DNA of 64,000 nt from JANOZM01 sp031429355 (GTDB lineage Bacteria > Pseudomonadota > Gammaproteobacteria > Burkholderiales > Burkholderiaceae_E). The stretch lies in contig JANOZM010000014.1 of NCBI GenBank assembly GCA_031429355.1, positions 1 to 64,000 of the forward strand, written 5' to 3'. Both the position numbers and the translations under genes were made by a program. This document shows positions 33,730 to 42,531 of this stretch, piece after piece. The notes below the pieces were generated by a model. That model did no database searches and was not told the origin of the DNA. It saw nothing but the letters and a program-made list of their open reading frames with translations. How positions within the stretch are numbered: the first letter of the stretch is position 1; each line of letters opens with the position of its first letter.

Positions 33730-35435
33730 CAAAATAAAAAATACCTTTGAGCCAATGGCAATTCTTTTGCCGGTTCGCATGTCATTAGCTCGCCGTCGGC
33801 ACGTACCTCGTAGGTCTCTGGATCGACTGTTACTTTGGGTTGCAAACTATTATGAATCATGTCTTTCTTTTTTACATCGCGGCAATTTTTAACCGCCTCT
33901 ATTTTGCGCTGCAAACCTAAGGACTCTGGTACATCCGCTTTAATACTTGCTTTGGACATAAAGGTAATACACGAACTAGCCAATGCTTTGCCATAGGCTG
34001 CAAACATCGGTCGGTAATGCACGGGCTGTGGTGTTGGGATAGAAGCATTTGGATCGCCCATCGCAGCGGCGGCAATGTTGCCTCCTTTTAAAATCATGGC
34101 CGGTTTGGCACCAAAGAACGCCGGTTTCCACAACACTAAATCGGCAAACTTACCGACCTCGACGGAACCAACAATATGCCCGATGCCGTGCGTGATGGCA
34201 GGGTTAATCGTGTACTTAGCGATGTAACGTTTTACTCTGGCGTTGTCGTGGCGGTTGGTGTCGCAGGGCAATGCCCCTCGTTGCGCTTTCATTTTATGGG
34301 CTGTTTGCCAAGTACGTGTAATCACTTCACCAACCCGCCCCATCGCTTGCGAGTCGGATGACATCATCGAGATTGCACCGAGGTCGTGAAAAATATCTTC
34401 TGCCGCAATTGTTTCGCGGCGAATTCTACTTTCGGCAAACGCCACGTCTTCGGCAATCGCTGGGTCGAGGTGGTGACACACCATCAACATATCTAAATGC
34501 TCGTCGATGGTATTAACGGTATAGGGCCGCGTTGGGTTAGTAGACGATGGCAAAATATTGGGCAAGCCAATGACTTTAATAATATCGGGCGCATGCCCCC
34601 CGCCAGCACCTTCGGTATGGAAGGTATGAATCGTGCGGTTTTTAAATGCGGCCACGGTGGCTTCGACAAAGCCCGACTCGTTTAAGGTGTCGGTATGTAT
34701 CGCAACTTGTGTATCAGTCTTATCGGCAACGGTTAAACAATTATCAATCGCCGCAGGTGTAGTGCCCCAATCTTCGTGTAACTTCAAGCCAATTGCTCCA
34801 GCTTTTATTTGCTCCAACAACGGAGCGGGTAGGCTGGCATTGCCTTTACCCATAAACCCTAAATTGATCGGCAAGCCTTCGGCGGCCTCTAGCATACGCG
34901 CCATATGAAACGGTCCAGGCGTGCAAGTTGTAGCTGTAGTGCCGTGGGCGGGGCCAGTGCCACCGCCTAACATAGTCGTTACGCCGGACATGAGTGCGTC
35001 GTCGACTTGCTGGGGGCATATAAAGTGAATATGCGAATCAACACCACCAGCCGTAAGGATCATGCCCTCCCCGGCAATCACTTCGGTGCCAGGCCCAATA
35101 ATCATCGTTACGCCGGGCTGTATATCGGGGTTACCGGCTTTACCAATGGCTGAGATAAAACCATTTTTTAGACCGACATCGGCCTTAACGATGCCCCAAT
35201 GATCAACAATTAAAGCATTGGTAATTACGGTATCGACTGTGTACTTGCTAACGCGCTGGCTTTGACCCATCCCGTCGCGAATGACTTTGCCACCACCAAA
35301 TTTAACTTCTTCGCCGTATACCGTGAAATCTTTTTCGACTTCGATCATTAAGTTTGTGTCGGCAAGGCGCACACGATCGCCTGTAGTGGGTCCAAACATT
35401 TCGGCATAGGCTTGCCGTGAAATAAACTTGGCCAT
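33729..35435 (-). CDS. ureC: Urease subunit alpha
   Basis: 568 residues, the catalytic subunit that hydrolyses urea to ammonia and carbamate. Nickel-site features are intact: VDSHIHFICPQQ (His-x-His), GAIGLKLHEDWGTTP with the lysine that is carbamylated, VAIHTDTLNESGF, HTFHTEGAGGGHAPD, and the active-site flap MVCHHLDPAIAEDVAFAESRIR with Cys-His. The GDRVRLADT N-terminal region is also conserved. It follows ureB by one base, and its own stop overlaps the start of the serine hydrolase gene. Fully intact, so urease activity is expected if nickel is supplied; no nickel permease is in this window. Confidence 0.98.
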   Translation of the reverse strand: MAKFISRQAYAEMFGPTTGDRVRLADTNLMIEVEKDFTVYGEEVKFGGGKVIRDGMGQSQRVSKYTVDTVITNALIVDHWGIVKADVGLKNGFISAIGKAGNPDIQPGVTMIIGPGTEVIAGEGMILTAGGVDSHIHFICPQQVDDALMSGVTTMLGGGTGPAHGTTATTCTPGPFHMARMLEAAEGLPINLGFMGKGNASLPAPLLEQIKAGAIGLKLHEDWGTTPAAIDNCLTVADKTDTQVAIHTDTLNESGFVEATVAAFKNRTIHTFHTEGAGGGHAPDIIKVIGLPNILPSSTNPTRPYTVNTIDEHLDMLMVCHHLDPAIAEDVAFAESRIRRETIAAEDIFHDLGAISMMSSDSQAMGRVGEVITRTWQTAHKMKAQRGALPCDTNRHDNARVKRYIAKYTINPAITHGIGHIVGSVEVGKFADLVLWKPAFFGAKPAMILKGGNIAAAAMGDPNASIPTPQPVHYRPMFAAYGKALASSCITFMSKASIKADVPESLGLQRKIEAVKNCRDVKKKDMIHNSLQPKVTVDPETYEVRADGELMTCEPAKELPLAQRYFLF

Positions 35436-35436
35436 A

Positions 35437-35856
35437 TTATTTTTTCGCCTTTTTTATTGCTTTTGGCGCTGCTTTAGTTGAGGCAGTAGCCGCAACTTTT
35501 GGTGCTGCCAACGGCCCCATGACTTTGCCCTGAAATCCGTACACAATTCGATCTCCGGCTAACTGCACTAACTCTATGGTTCGGGTCTGGCCTGGCTCAA
35601 AACGCACCGCTGTTCCCGATGCAATATTTAGGCGAAAACCGCGTGCTGATTTACGATCAAATTCGAGCGCGCTATTGGTTTCAAAAAAATGATAGTGGGA
35701 ACCCACTTGAATCGGGCGATCGCCACTATTGGCAACCTCAAGAACCACGGTCTTGCGTCCCTTGTTAATTTCAATTTCGCCAGATTCGGCTAGCAGTTCG
35801 CCAGGAATTAAACGCGCGCGAGGCGGACTTGCAATACGCTTAGTTGATTGATTCAT
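35437..35856 (-). CDS. ureB: Urease subunit beta
   Basis: 139 residues. The core (about residues 15-115) matches UreB: IPGELLAESGEIEINKGR, VANSGDRPIQVGSHYHFFETN, RLNIASGTAVRFEPGQTRTIELV and VYGFQGKVMGPL. It packs with UreA and UreC in the trimer of the urease complex. The last 25 or so residues are an Ala/Lys-rich tail (AATASTKAAPKAIKKAKK), longer than the usual end of about 100-110 residues and probably disordered. Sits one base from ureC and 44 bases after ureA. Confidence 0.96.
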   Translation of the reverse strand: MNQSTKRIASPPRARLIPGELLAESGEIEINKGRKTVVLEVANSGDRPIQVGSHYHFFETNSALEFDRKSARGFRLNIASGTAVRFEPGQTRTIELVQLAGDRIVYGFQGKVMGPLAAPKVAATASTKAAPKAIKKAKK

Positions 35857-35900
35857 TGTTTGCGGCTTATGGTAAGTGAGTTAGCGGCGGACAAAAGATA

Positions 35901-36203
35901 CTAAACAATTGGTTGATGCACAGTGACCAGTTTTGTGCCATCAGGGAAAGTAGCTTCTACTTGAATTTCGGGGATCATTTCTGCAATACCGTCCATAACA
36001 TCAGCACGGCTTAATAAAGTTGTTCCGAAGTGCATTAGCTGGGCCACAGTCTTACCATCGCGCGCCCCTTCCAAAATTGCTGCTGAGATAAACGCAATCG
36101 CTTCGGGATAATTTAGCTTTAAACCACGCGCTTTGCGACGCTCGGCCAAAAGACCAGCCGTAAAAATAAGTAACTTGTCTTTTTCTCTGGGGGTCAGTTC
36201 CAT
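35901..36203 (-). CDS. ureA: Urease subunit gamma
   Basis: 100 residues, the standard length. The sequence runs ELTPREKDKLLIFTAGLLAERRKARGLKLN, then PEAIAFISAAILEGARDGKTVAQLM and ends EATFPDGTKLVTVHQPI, all strongly conserved in UreA (quoted in pieces). It is the small structural subunit. The ureD-ureA-ureB-ureC order is the usual betaproteobacterial one, but here the accessory genes ureEFG do not follow ureC. Confidence 0.98.
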   Translation of the reverse strand: MELTPREKDKLLIFTAGLLAERRKARGLKLNYPEAIAFISAAILEGARDGKTVAQLMHFGTTLLSRADVMDGIAEMIPEIQVEATFPDGTKLVTVHQPIV

Positions 36204-36237
36204 GCGAACTTTGCTTTCAAGTCAGTAGTTTGTTGGC

Positions 36238-37122
36238 TCAAGTAGACCATATTCGTGGCGGAATGCAAACTCGATTTAACAACGGTAATCGAATCGCCTT
36301 CCAAGCGTTTTCTAAACACCCACGCACCAATTCAGGGCCAGCACCTTGCGCACGGACTAATAAAATTTGGTCACGAATTAATGTGACCGCCCAAGAGCTT
36401 TGCAGATTCTTTTTTTTAGCGTTGCCATCATCCAAAGCCAACAAATCGTGCAGTTGCTGACGCGCCGCTTGCAAGCCCGCTTTACTTCCGACGGCCCACA
36501 ATTGCCCAAAACAAGGCGCAGCGCTTAAGCCTTGCAATGCCGCTAACCGTTGATCGTTGCCGTTTAATTTCCATTGCTCTGTAAATAGTAGTTTTTCTTC
36601 TGACGAATCTGTTTTTTGGTAAACATTAAATTGATTCGATAGTATCCCCGAGAAAAATGTTTCACCCCGCGCTTTGCGCCCAAGCATCGTCACTTCCATT
36701 CCAATTGCGCTTGCGTTGTGAGCCAAATGAACGCTGGTTTGCCATTGCGTTAAAGCGCCATTAAACACAATATTTTCTTGTGGCAACCATTCAAGGCTAG
36801 CCTCAGCGGCAATCTCTAAACGAATATTTTGCAAGGACGGCAGCTGTTCGGAGCGATACCACTTCGCTGCGCCCGGTGTGGTCACTAAACAATGCGCACT
36901 CGGTTCAATTTGAATTGTAGTGTCGAGACTATCCCCGCCTACAACACCGCCTGGTGGATGAACTAAAATAGCGTGCATCACATCCGGCCCTTCGGGGTAG
37001 AGCATTTTTTGCAAACGCAAGGGCCCCGAATGGCGACGAATCGAAGGCACTGAACCATTGGGTCCAGTAACTACTTTTAAATGTAAATCGGCAGCCCAGC
37101 CCTGCCGTTGACCGTCGCTCAA
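36238..37122 (-). CDS. ureD: Urease accessory protein UreD (UreH)
   Basis: 294 residues. UreD is the scaffold that binds apo-urease and receives UreF-UreG for nickel insertion. Seen: WAADLHLKVVTG, SIRRHSGPLRLQKMLYPEG, HAILVHPPGGVVGGDSL, TTPGAAKWYR and LEWLPQENIVFNGA, all typical. The conserved N-terminal part begins before the first ATG (residue 39), so the start must be earlier; the TTG at 37122 overlaps the stop of the FAD-linked oxidase gene (TTGA), implying coupled translation. It heads ureDABC. Length is normal. Confidence 0.95.
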   Translation of the reverse strand: MSDGQRQGWAADLHLKVVTGPNGSVPSIRRHSGPLRLQKMLYPEGPDVMHAILVHPPGGVVGGDSLDTTIQIEPSAHCLVTTPGAAKWYRSEQLPSLQNIRLEIAAEASLEWLPQENIVFNGALTQWQTSVHLAHNASAIGMEVTMLGRKARGETFFSGILSNQFNVYQKTDSSEEKLLFTEQWKLNGNDQRLAALQGLSAAPCFGQLWAVGSKAGLQAARQQLHDLLALDDGNAKKKNLQSSWAVTLIRDQILLVRAQGAGPELVRGCLENAWKAIRLPLLNRVCIPPRIWST

Positions 37123-38531
37123 AGCCTAAATATTTTTCCAGGATTCATAATATTGTTTGGATCAAAAGTGCGTTTAATTCCGCGCATTAAATCAACCGCG
37201 TCTTCGCCAAGTTCTTCGATCAGGTAATCCATTTTATGTAACCCCACCCCATGCTCACCAGTACAGGTGCCATCCATGCGAAGTGCCAGGCGAATAATTT
37301 TTTCATTTAAGGCTTCACCGCGAGCAACTTCGGCCGGATCATTTGGGTCCAGCAAAATCATCGCGTGAAAATTACCGTCGCCCACATGCCCTACGATTGG
37401 GCAAGGATAAGGCCAGTCTTTTAAAATCTCTTGGGCACCAACTAAACTTTGTGCTAACTTTGAAATGGGTACACAGGTGTCGGTAGAAATTGCCCGAGCG
37501 CCTGGGCGTTGTTGCAAACCAGCAAAATAAAAATTATGGCGTGCATTCCAAAGGCGCGTTCTATCTTCGGGTCGGGTCGCCCATTCAAAATCTTGACCTG
37601 CAAACTCTTGGGTAATACCGCCAACCAATTCGGCTTGCTCTTTTACCGATAAATCGGAGCCATGAAATTCAAACAATAAAGTGGGTAGTTCTTTTAGCGT
37701 TGTATGGCTGTGGGCGTTGATCGCCCGAATCGCGTGTTCGCATAAAAACTCGCAACGTGCAATCGGCACACCCATTTGAATAATTTGAATCACCGAATTG
37801 ATGGCTTGCTCGGTCGTTGGAAAATTACAAATTGCGGCCGCAATTGCATCAGGCTGCGGATATAACTTGACAGTTACTTCGGTGATAACTCCCAACGTAC
37901 CTTCGGAGCCTACAAAAACGCGTGTCAAATCGTACCCTGCAGAAGATTTTTTTGCCCGTTGTGCTGTTTTGATTAACTTACCCTCTGCCGTAACGACAGA
38001 AAGTGAAAGTACATTTTCTCGCATCGTTCCGTAGCGCACTGCATTGGTACCAGAAGCTCGTGTTGAACTCATTCCGCCCAAAGAAGCATCTGCGCCAGGA
38101 TCAATAGGAAAGAACAGACCAGTGCCATTGAGTGCGGTATTTAATTGTTTACGGGTGACGCCCGGCTCTACCGTAGCGGTTAAATCTTCGGCGTTGATGC
38201 TAAGAATCCGGTTCAATTTGGACACATCGAGGCAAATACCGCCCTGAATGGCTAAGTAGTGCCCTTCTAGCGAAGAACCTGCCCCATAAGGAATTAAGGG
38301 ATAGCCAAATTGATTGCAAAGTTTTACTAAGTCGACAATATCTTGTGTGTTCTCTGCGAACACCACGCCCTCAGGGGCGGTTAACAAGTAAGGTGACTCG
38401 TCACGACCATGATGATCGCGCACGGCCTGTGCGGTTGAATAAGCCCCTAAAAATCGCTTGGTTAGCTGCTCATGCATTTCGGCCGGAATGGGACGGCGCA
38501 GTGCCTTCATTACTTCGATTGGATGATTCAA
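37119..38531 (-). CDS. FAD-linked 2-hydroxyacid oxidase/dehydrogenase (GlcD/D-lactate dehydrogenase type)
   Basis: 470 residues of the VAO/PCMH FAD fold. The FAD domain has VVFAENTQDIVDLVKLC, PLIPYGAGSSLEGH, TVEPGVTRKQL, DPGADASLGGMSSTRASGTNAVRYGTMRENV (in pieces), and GSEGTLGVITEVTVKLYP. The C-terminal part has ISTDTCVPISKLAQ, VGHVGDGNFHAMIL (metal/substrate histidines) and GTCTGEHGVGLHKM. Relatives oxidise glycolate, D-lactate or D-2-hydroxyglutarate. Its stop overlaps the TTG start of ureD, so it is read in the urease operon; why is unknown. Start: TTG at 38531 with AGGA 6 bases upstream is chosen; an ATG at 38510 lacks a ribosome site. Confidence 0.87.
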   Translation of the reverse strand: MNHPIEVMKALRRPIPAEMHEQLTKRFLGAYSTAQAVRDHHGRDESPYLLTAPEGVVFAENTQDIVDLVKLCNQFGYPLIPYGAGSSLEGHYLAIQGGICLDVSKLNRILSINAEDLTATVEPGVTRKQLNTALNGTGLFFPIDPGADASLGGMSSTRASGTNAVRYGTMRENVLSLSVVTAEGKLIKTAQRAKKSSAGYDLTRVFVGSEGTLGVITEVTVKLYPQPDAIAAAICNFPTTEQAINSVIQIIQMGVPIARCEFLCEHAIRAINAHSHTTLKELPTLLFEFHGSDLSVKEQAELVGGITQEFAGQDFEWATRPEDRTRLWNARHNFYFAGLQQRPGARAISTDTCVPISKLAQSLVGAQEILKDWPYPCPIVGHVGDGNFHAMILLDPNDPAEVARGEALNEKIIRLALRMDGTCTGEHGVGLHKMDYLIEELGEDAVDLMRGIKRTFDPNNIMNPGKIFRL

Positions 38532-38785
38532 AGTTAATCCTAAAAAAGTGGCGAAAAACGAGAAAAACTAACAAACAACATTGTAAAGCCATCCAAAAGC
38601 GAAGATTACAATTATCAACCAATTCGCTTACATCGAACAGCGGAGAAAAGACCACAAAACTAACAACCTTTCAAACCCACGGTCAAACCAGTCATCACCA
38701 GTCGTTCGACGCATCGGAAGACATGAGCAATCATTAAGAATCGTCTTTTACCTGAACTAAACTTTGCGATTGCCGTTTTAAACAC

Positions 38786-41176
38786 ATGCACTCTAAGAAA
38801 CTACTGAACCCCCAAGACTGGCCGATGCAGGTCAAAATGATTGTCAGCATTGTTGCTGCGCAAGTGGGTCTGGCCGTTATGCTGGTTAGCGCTGTTGTTC
38901 ACCGATCGGATACAGCGCTGGAAATGTATACCAGCAACTTACAGCGCGAAGTTGACGTGTTGCTATCGTCGATCATCACAGATGCAATGCTAAAAAAAGA
39001 CTATGCGTTGTTACAAGCTGTTTTAGACGATAGCCTGCGCGGTCGCTCGATCAATATGATTAAAGTGATGAGTCCCACGGGAACGCTGATTGCGTCTTCA
39101 GGCGACTTATCAAAATTAGATTCGATTCGCACATTAGAACAAATTAATTCGGTTAATTGGAATACTGAGCAAGATGTATACAAGAAAACTGAAATTACGT
39201 TGGCTGGACAAACGTTGGGCGTTGCGCACTACGCTATTTCGCTAAGTGAACAAACAGCTGGTCGGCGCAAACTGATTACTCAATTGATTATTATCGCCGC
39301 TCTTTGCACAGCGGCAACCGTTGGGTTAGCAAGCATTGTAGGTACACGTTTAGTTAGACGAGTCCGCAATTTAGCTAGGGTGAGCAAATTAGCAATGCAG
39401 GGAAAATTAAATTCACGAGTCGTCGTTAATTCTAAAGATGAATTAGGACAGCTTGGGTTAACTTTTAATATGATGATCGATTCGATTAACGAACGATTCG
39501 AAGCGTTTAATGTTTCCGAGCGGCTACAAACTGCCTATTTAAATGAAGCTAAAAATGAACGGGCCCGATTAACCTCGGTCCTAGATTCAATGCGCGTGGG
39601 CATTATATTCGTCGATATTAACGGCAAAGTTATTTACGTAAATCAAAGCGCAAACCGCATATGGTGTGACTCATTGCCAACGTTGCTTTTACAGCCGGGC
39701 GAGCATCATATTGATGAACGCGATTTACCTGACGGTCGTATTATTTTTGAAACTTGCCATCCTGTTTACCGAGACGCCCAAACCAATAATGGCTCGAATA
39801 AAAAAACTAGCCAACTACTTATTGGAAGCGTTTGGGTTTTCGAAGACGTCAGTGAAGAGCGCAAAACTCAGCAAAAAATGCAATATTTAGCCGAGCGCGA
39901 TTCGCTGACCGGATTGTTAAACCGTCGCAGCTTTAGTGATGCACTGCAAGGGCAAATTGCCTCCAAAACCAATGAATCAATGGCTCTGGTTTTTATCGAC
40001 TTAGATAATTTTAAAATTATTAACGACTTATATGGTCATGAATTCGGCGACCAAACGCTACTCGATTTGTCCCAACGAATTAGTTCGATGACTCGCACTA
40101 GCGATATCGTGGGTCGGATTGGTGGGGACGAATTTGTAATTTTGGTGAGGGATATCCAAGATCAAGATATGCCTAGTTGGTGTGATCGCCTGCTACTGCA
40201 ATTAACCTCCAATGCAACCAAATCCGATGACGTCGGCAAACAAACAACTTGCAGCGTTGGAATTGCTTTTTATCCACGGGATGCAGAAACTGCAGACACT
40301 TTAATCGCGGCAGCCGATCAAGCAAAAGTAGATGCTAAGCGCGTAGGTAAAAACGCGTGGCGAGCTTTTCAACGACATGCCGAGCGTGATGCCGAAAAAA
40401 TGCAAACGCTAATTTGGGCCGATCGCGTAAACCAAGCATTGCGTGACGACGGGTTTGAGGTATTTTTGCAAGGTGTCCACAATATATCCGATGGCTCGAT
40501 TCATCACTACGAAGCCTTAGTTCGAATGCCCGATCAAAGTAAACCGGGTACATTTTTTAGCCCAGGTTTGTTTATTGGCCACGCTGAATCGACCGGAAAA
40601 ATTATCGAGCTGGACCAGTGGATGATTAGAAATTGTATTCGCATCTTAAGCCAGTCGCCTGATTGCGTGCCCATTGCAATCAATATGTCTGCAATATCGT
40701 TAGATGATGAAAACTTACCCGCCTTTGTCCAGTCTCAACTAACCGAGTTTGGAATTGACGGGCATCGTGTTCATTTAGAACTAACCGAAACAGCGGCGCT
40801 ATCGGATATTCAGCGCGCCAAGAAAGCTGTGCAAGCATTAAAAGCATTGGGATGCCAAGTATGCTTAGATGACTTTGGTTCGGGCTTCGCGTCATTATCG
40901 TATTTAAAGCATATTGATGCTGATTACTTAAAAATTGATGGCCTATTTATTCAGAACATTGAATCGGATCTCGAGAATCAAGTGTTACTGCGCGCAATTA
41001 TTGATATTGCTCGCCAGTCAGGACGATTGACTGTTGCTGAGTGGGTTGAAAATGAAGCGATGCTTGAACGTATGCGCGGCTTTGGAATTGACTTAGCACA
41101 AGGCTATCACTTAAGCCGCCCGGCACCTGCGCGCGAAGTTTTAAAACTAAATGATGTTGTGAGCCAATCTAGCTAA
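38786..41176 (+). CDS. Membrane HAMP-PAS-GGDEF-EAL protein (c-di-GMP turnover)
   Basis: 796 residues. Two membrane helices (about residues 14-37 and 165-190) enclose a periplasmic sensor part; a HAMP domain follows (RRVRNLARVSKLAMQG, DELGQLGLTFNMMID), then a PAS-like segment, GGDEF (RIGGDEFVILV, about residue 446) and EAL (HYEALVRMP, about 576; VHLELTET; CLDDFGSGFASLSYLKHI at about 694). Both catalytic motifs are intact, so it may make and break c-di-GMP; relatives often show one dominant activity. This contrasts with the degenerate EAL of the protein at 8007-10370. The 3' end overlaps the guanine deaminase gene by 8 bases. Confidence 0.93.
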   Translation: MHSKKLLNPQDWPMQVKMIVSIVAAQVGLAVMLVSAVVHRSDTALEMYTSNLQREVDVLLSSIITDAMLKKDYALLQAVLDDSLRGRSINMIKVMSPTGTLIASSGDLSKLDSIRTLEQINSVNWNTEQDVYKKTEITLAGQTLGVAHYAISLSEQTAGRRKLITQLIIIAALCTAATVGLASIVGTRLVRRVRNLARVSKLAMQGKLNSRVVVNSKDELGQLGLTFNMMIDSINERFEAFNVSERLQTAYLNEAKNERARLTSVLDSMRVGIIFVDINGKVIYVNQSANRIWCDSLPTLLLQPGEHHIDERDLPDGRIIFETCHPVYRDAQTNNGSNKKTSQLLIGSVWVFEDVSEERKTQQKMQYLAERDSLTGLLNRRSFSDALQGQIASKTNESMALVFIDLDNFKIINDLYGHEFGDQTLLDLSQRISSMTRTSDIVGRIGGDEFVILVRDIQDQDMPSWCDRLLLQLTSNATKSDDVGKQTTCSVGIAFYPRDAETADTLIAAADQAKVDAKRVGKNAWRAFQRHAERDAEKMQTLIWADRVNQALRDDGFEVFLQGVHNISDGSIHHYEALVRMPDQSKPGTFFSPGLFIGHAESTGKIIELDQWMIRNCIRILSQSPDCVPIAINMSAISLDDENLPAFVQSQLTEFGIDGHRVHLELTETAALSDIQRAKKAVQALKALGCQVCLDDFGSGFASLSYLKHIDADYLKIDGLFIQNIESDLENQVLLRAIIDIARQSGRLTVAEWVENEAMLERMRGFGIDLAQGYHLSRPAPAREVLKLNDVVSQSS

Positions 41177-42518
41177 CTGCTTCGACAGGACTATCGACTT
41201 TTTTTCCGCGCACGTAAGTTGCTACAACGTTGGCGCGCCCACCAAGCGTACTGAGTGAGAACAACCGATCAGCCAAGGTTTTGGATAATAGTTGGCGGTT
41301 TTTTTCAACTGGATCGCTCGCCCATTTAAGCACCACTAAATCGGCTTCGTAGCCCCGTGCAACGCGACCCACTTTGTCTTGCCAATCGAGCACTTTGGCC
41401 CCACCCAATGTCGCTAAATAAAACTGCCGTAACGGATGCAAGCTAGCGCCGATTTGCTGTTGTACTAAATAGGCACTCGACATGGTTTGCAGCATGTTGA
41501 GGCTAGTCCCACCGCCGACATCGCTAGCAAGACCCACATTAATTGAATATTGATCGGCAAGCTTTAAATCAAAAAAACCACTGCCTAGAAACAAATTAGA
41601 GCTAGGGCAAAAAGCAATTGCACTGCCCGAGCGTTGCATTAAATGCCAGTCTTGTTGATCGAACCATATGCAATGCGCGAAGATAGAACGCGGTGCACAA
41701 AACCCCATACGTTCATACAAGGCTAAATAGCTGCGTTCGGCTGGATAAAGCTGTTTAATTAATTGAACTTCAGCTTTGTTTTCCGCTACATGGTTTTGCA
41801 TATATAGGCCCGGCATTTCGGCGAATAACCGGCCGGCTAGTTGCATTAGTGGTTCGCTAGTAGCCACTGCAAAACGCGGCGTAAGCGCGTACGATAAACG
41901 ATCTTGTCCGTGCCAACGCTCTATTTGGGCACGCAAAACTCGTTCGGTAGTTTGCAGGTTTTCATCGCGTAAATTAATAGGGCAATGTTGGTCCATTAGC
42001 ACTTTGCCACTAACTAACCTAAGACCAAGACGCTGCGCTTCTTGAAAGAAAATTGTGCTGGCTTGCTCGTGTACCGTTGGCCAAACGGCAGCACTCGTGG
42101 TTCCGTTACGCAGCAATTCGTTAAAAAATAATCGTGCTTGAAGTCGCGCATGCTCGGCTTTTTCAAACTTAGCTTCGGCGGGAAAGGTATGCACCGCCAA
42201 CCAATCTAATAGCTGCGTTCCATAAGATGCAATGACGTCTAATTGCGCACCATGCACATGGGTGTCAATAAAACCGGGGCACAATAAATGTCCGCTGTAG
42301 TCATCAACAATAATGTTTGCTGCGAGGTCATTGCCTAATTGCTGCCAAGGTCCAACGGCTTCAATGTTGCCGTGCTCATTGATAAGAACACAGCCATCTT
42401 CAAAATAGCTATAAACTGAATTTTCGATATTTGCCGACAAGTCACCGCTAATCTCGCGGGCACCAAGCGCGCCGGGGTCTCGATGAAAACTTAAGACACT
42501 GGCGCGAATTGCATGCAT
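41169..42518 (-). CDS. guaD: Guanine deaminase
   Basis: About 449 residues. Zinc amidohydrolase converting guanine to xanthine and ammonia. Seen: LCPGFIDTHVHGAQLDVIASYGTQLLDWL (in pieces), HTFPAEAKF, MQNHVAENKAEV, IFAHCIWFD, AFCPSSNLFLGSG and GLASDVGGGTSLNMLQTM, matching GuaD. The ATG at 42518 starts MHAIRASVLSFH, a typical N-terminus; the reading to 42569 overlaps the transporter gene. It begins 13 bases after the BMP binding protein gene, so uptake and deamination of purines look co-expressed. The product xanthine would feed urate, allantoin and finally urea for the nearby urease; the intermediate enzymes are not in the window. Confidence 0.94.
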   Translation of the reverse strand: MHAIRASVLSFHRDPGALGAREISGDLSANIENSVYSYFEDGCVLINEHGNIEAVGPWQQLGNDLAANIIVDDYSGHLLCPGFIDTHVHGAQLDVIASYGTQLLDWLAVHTFPAEAKFEKAEHARLQARLFFNELLRNGTTSAAVWPTVHEQASTIFFQEAQRLGLRLVSGKVLMDQHCPINLRDENLQTTERVLRAQIERWHGQDRLSYALTPRFAVATSEPLMQLAGRLFAEMPGLYMQNHVAENKAEVQLIKQLYPAERSYLALYERMGFCAPRSIFAHCIWFDQQDWHLMQRSGSAIAFCPSSNLFLGSGFFDLKLADQYSINVGLASDVGGGTSLNMLQTMSSAYLVQQQIGASLHPLRQFYLATLGGAKVLDWQDKVGRVARGYEADLVVLKWASDPVEKNRQLLSKTLADRLFSLSTLGGRANVVATYVRGKKVDSPVEAVS

Positions 42519-42531
42519 TACCGATACTTTC

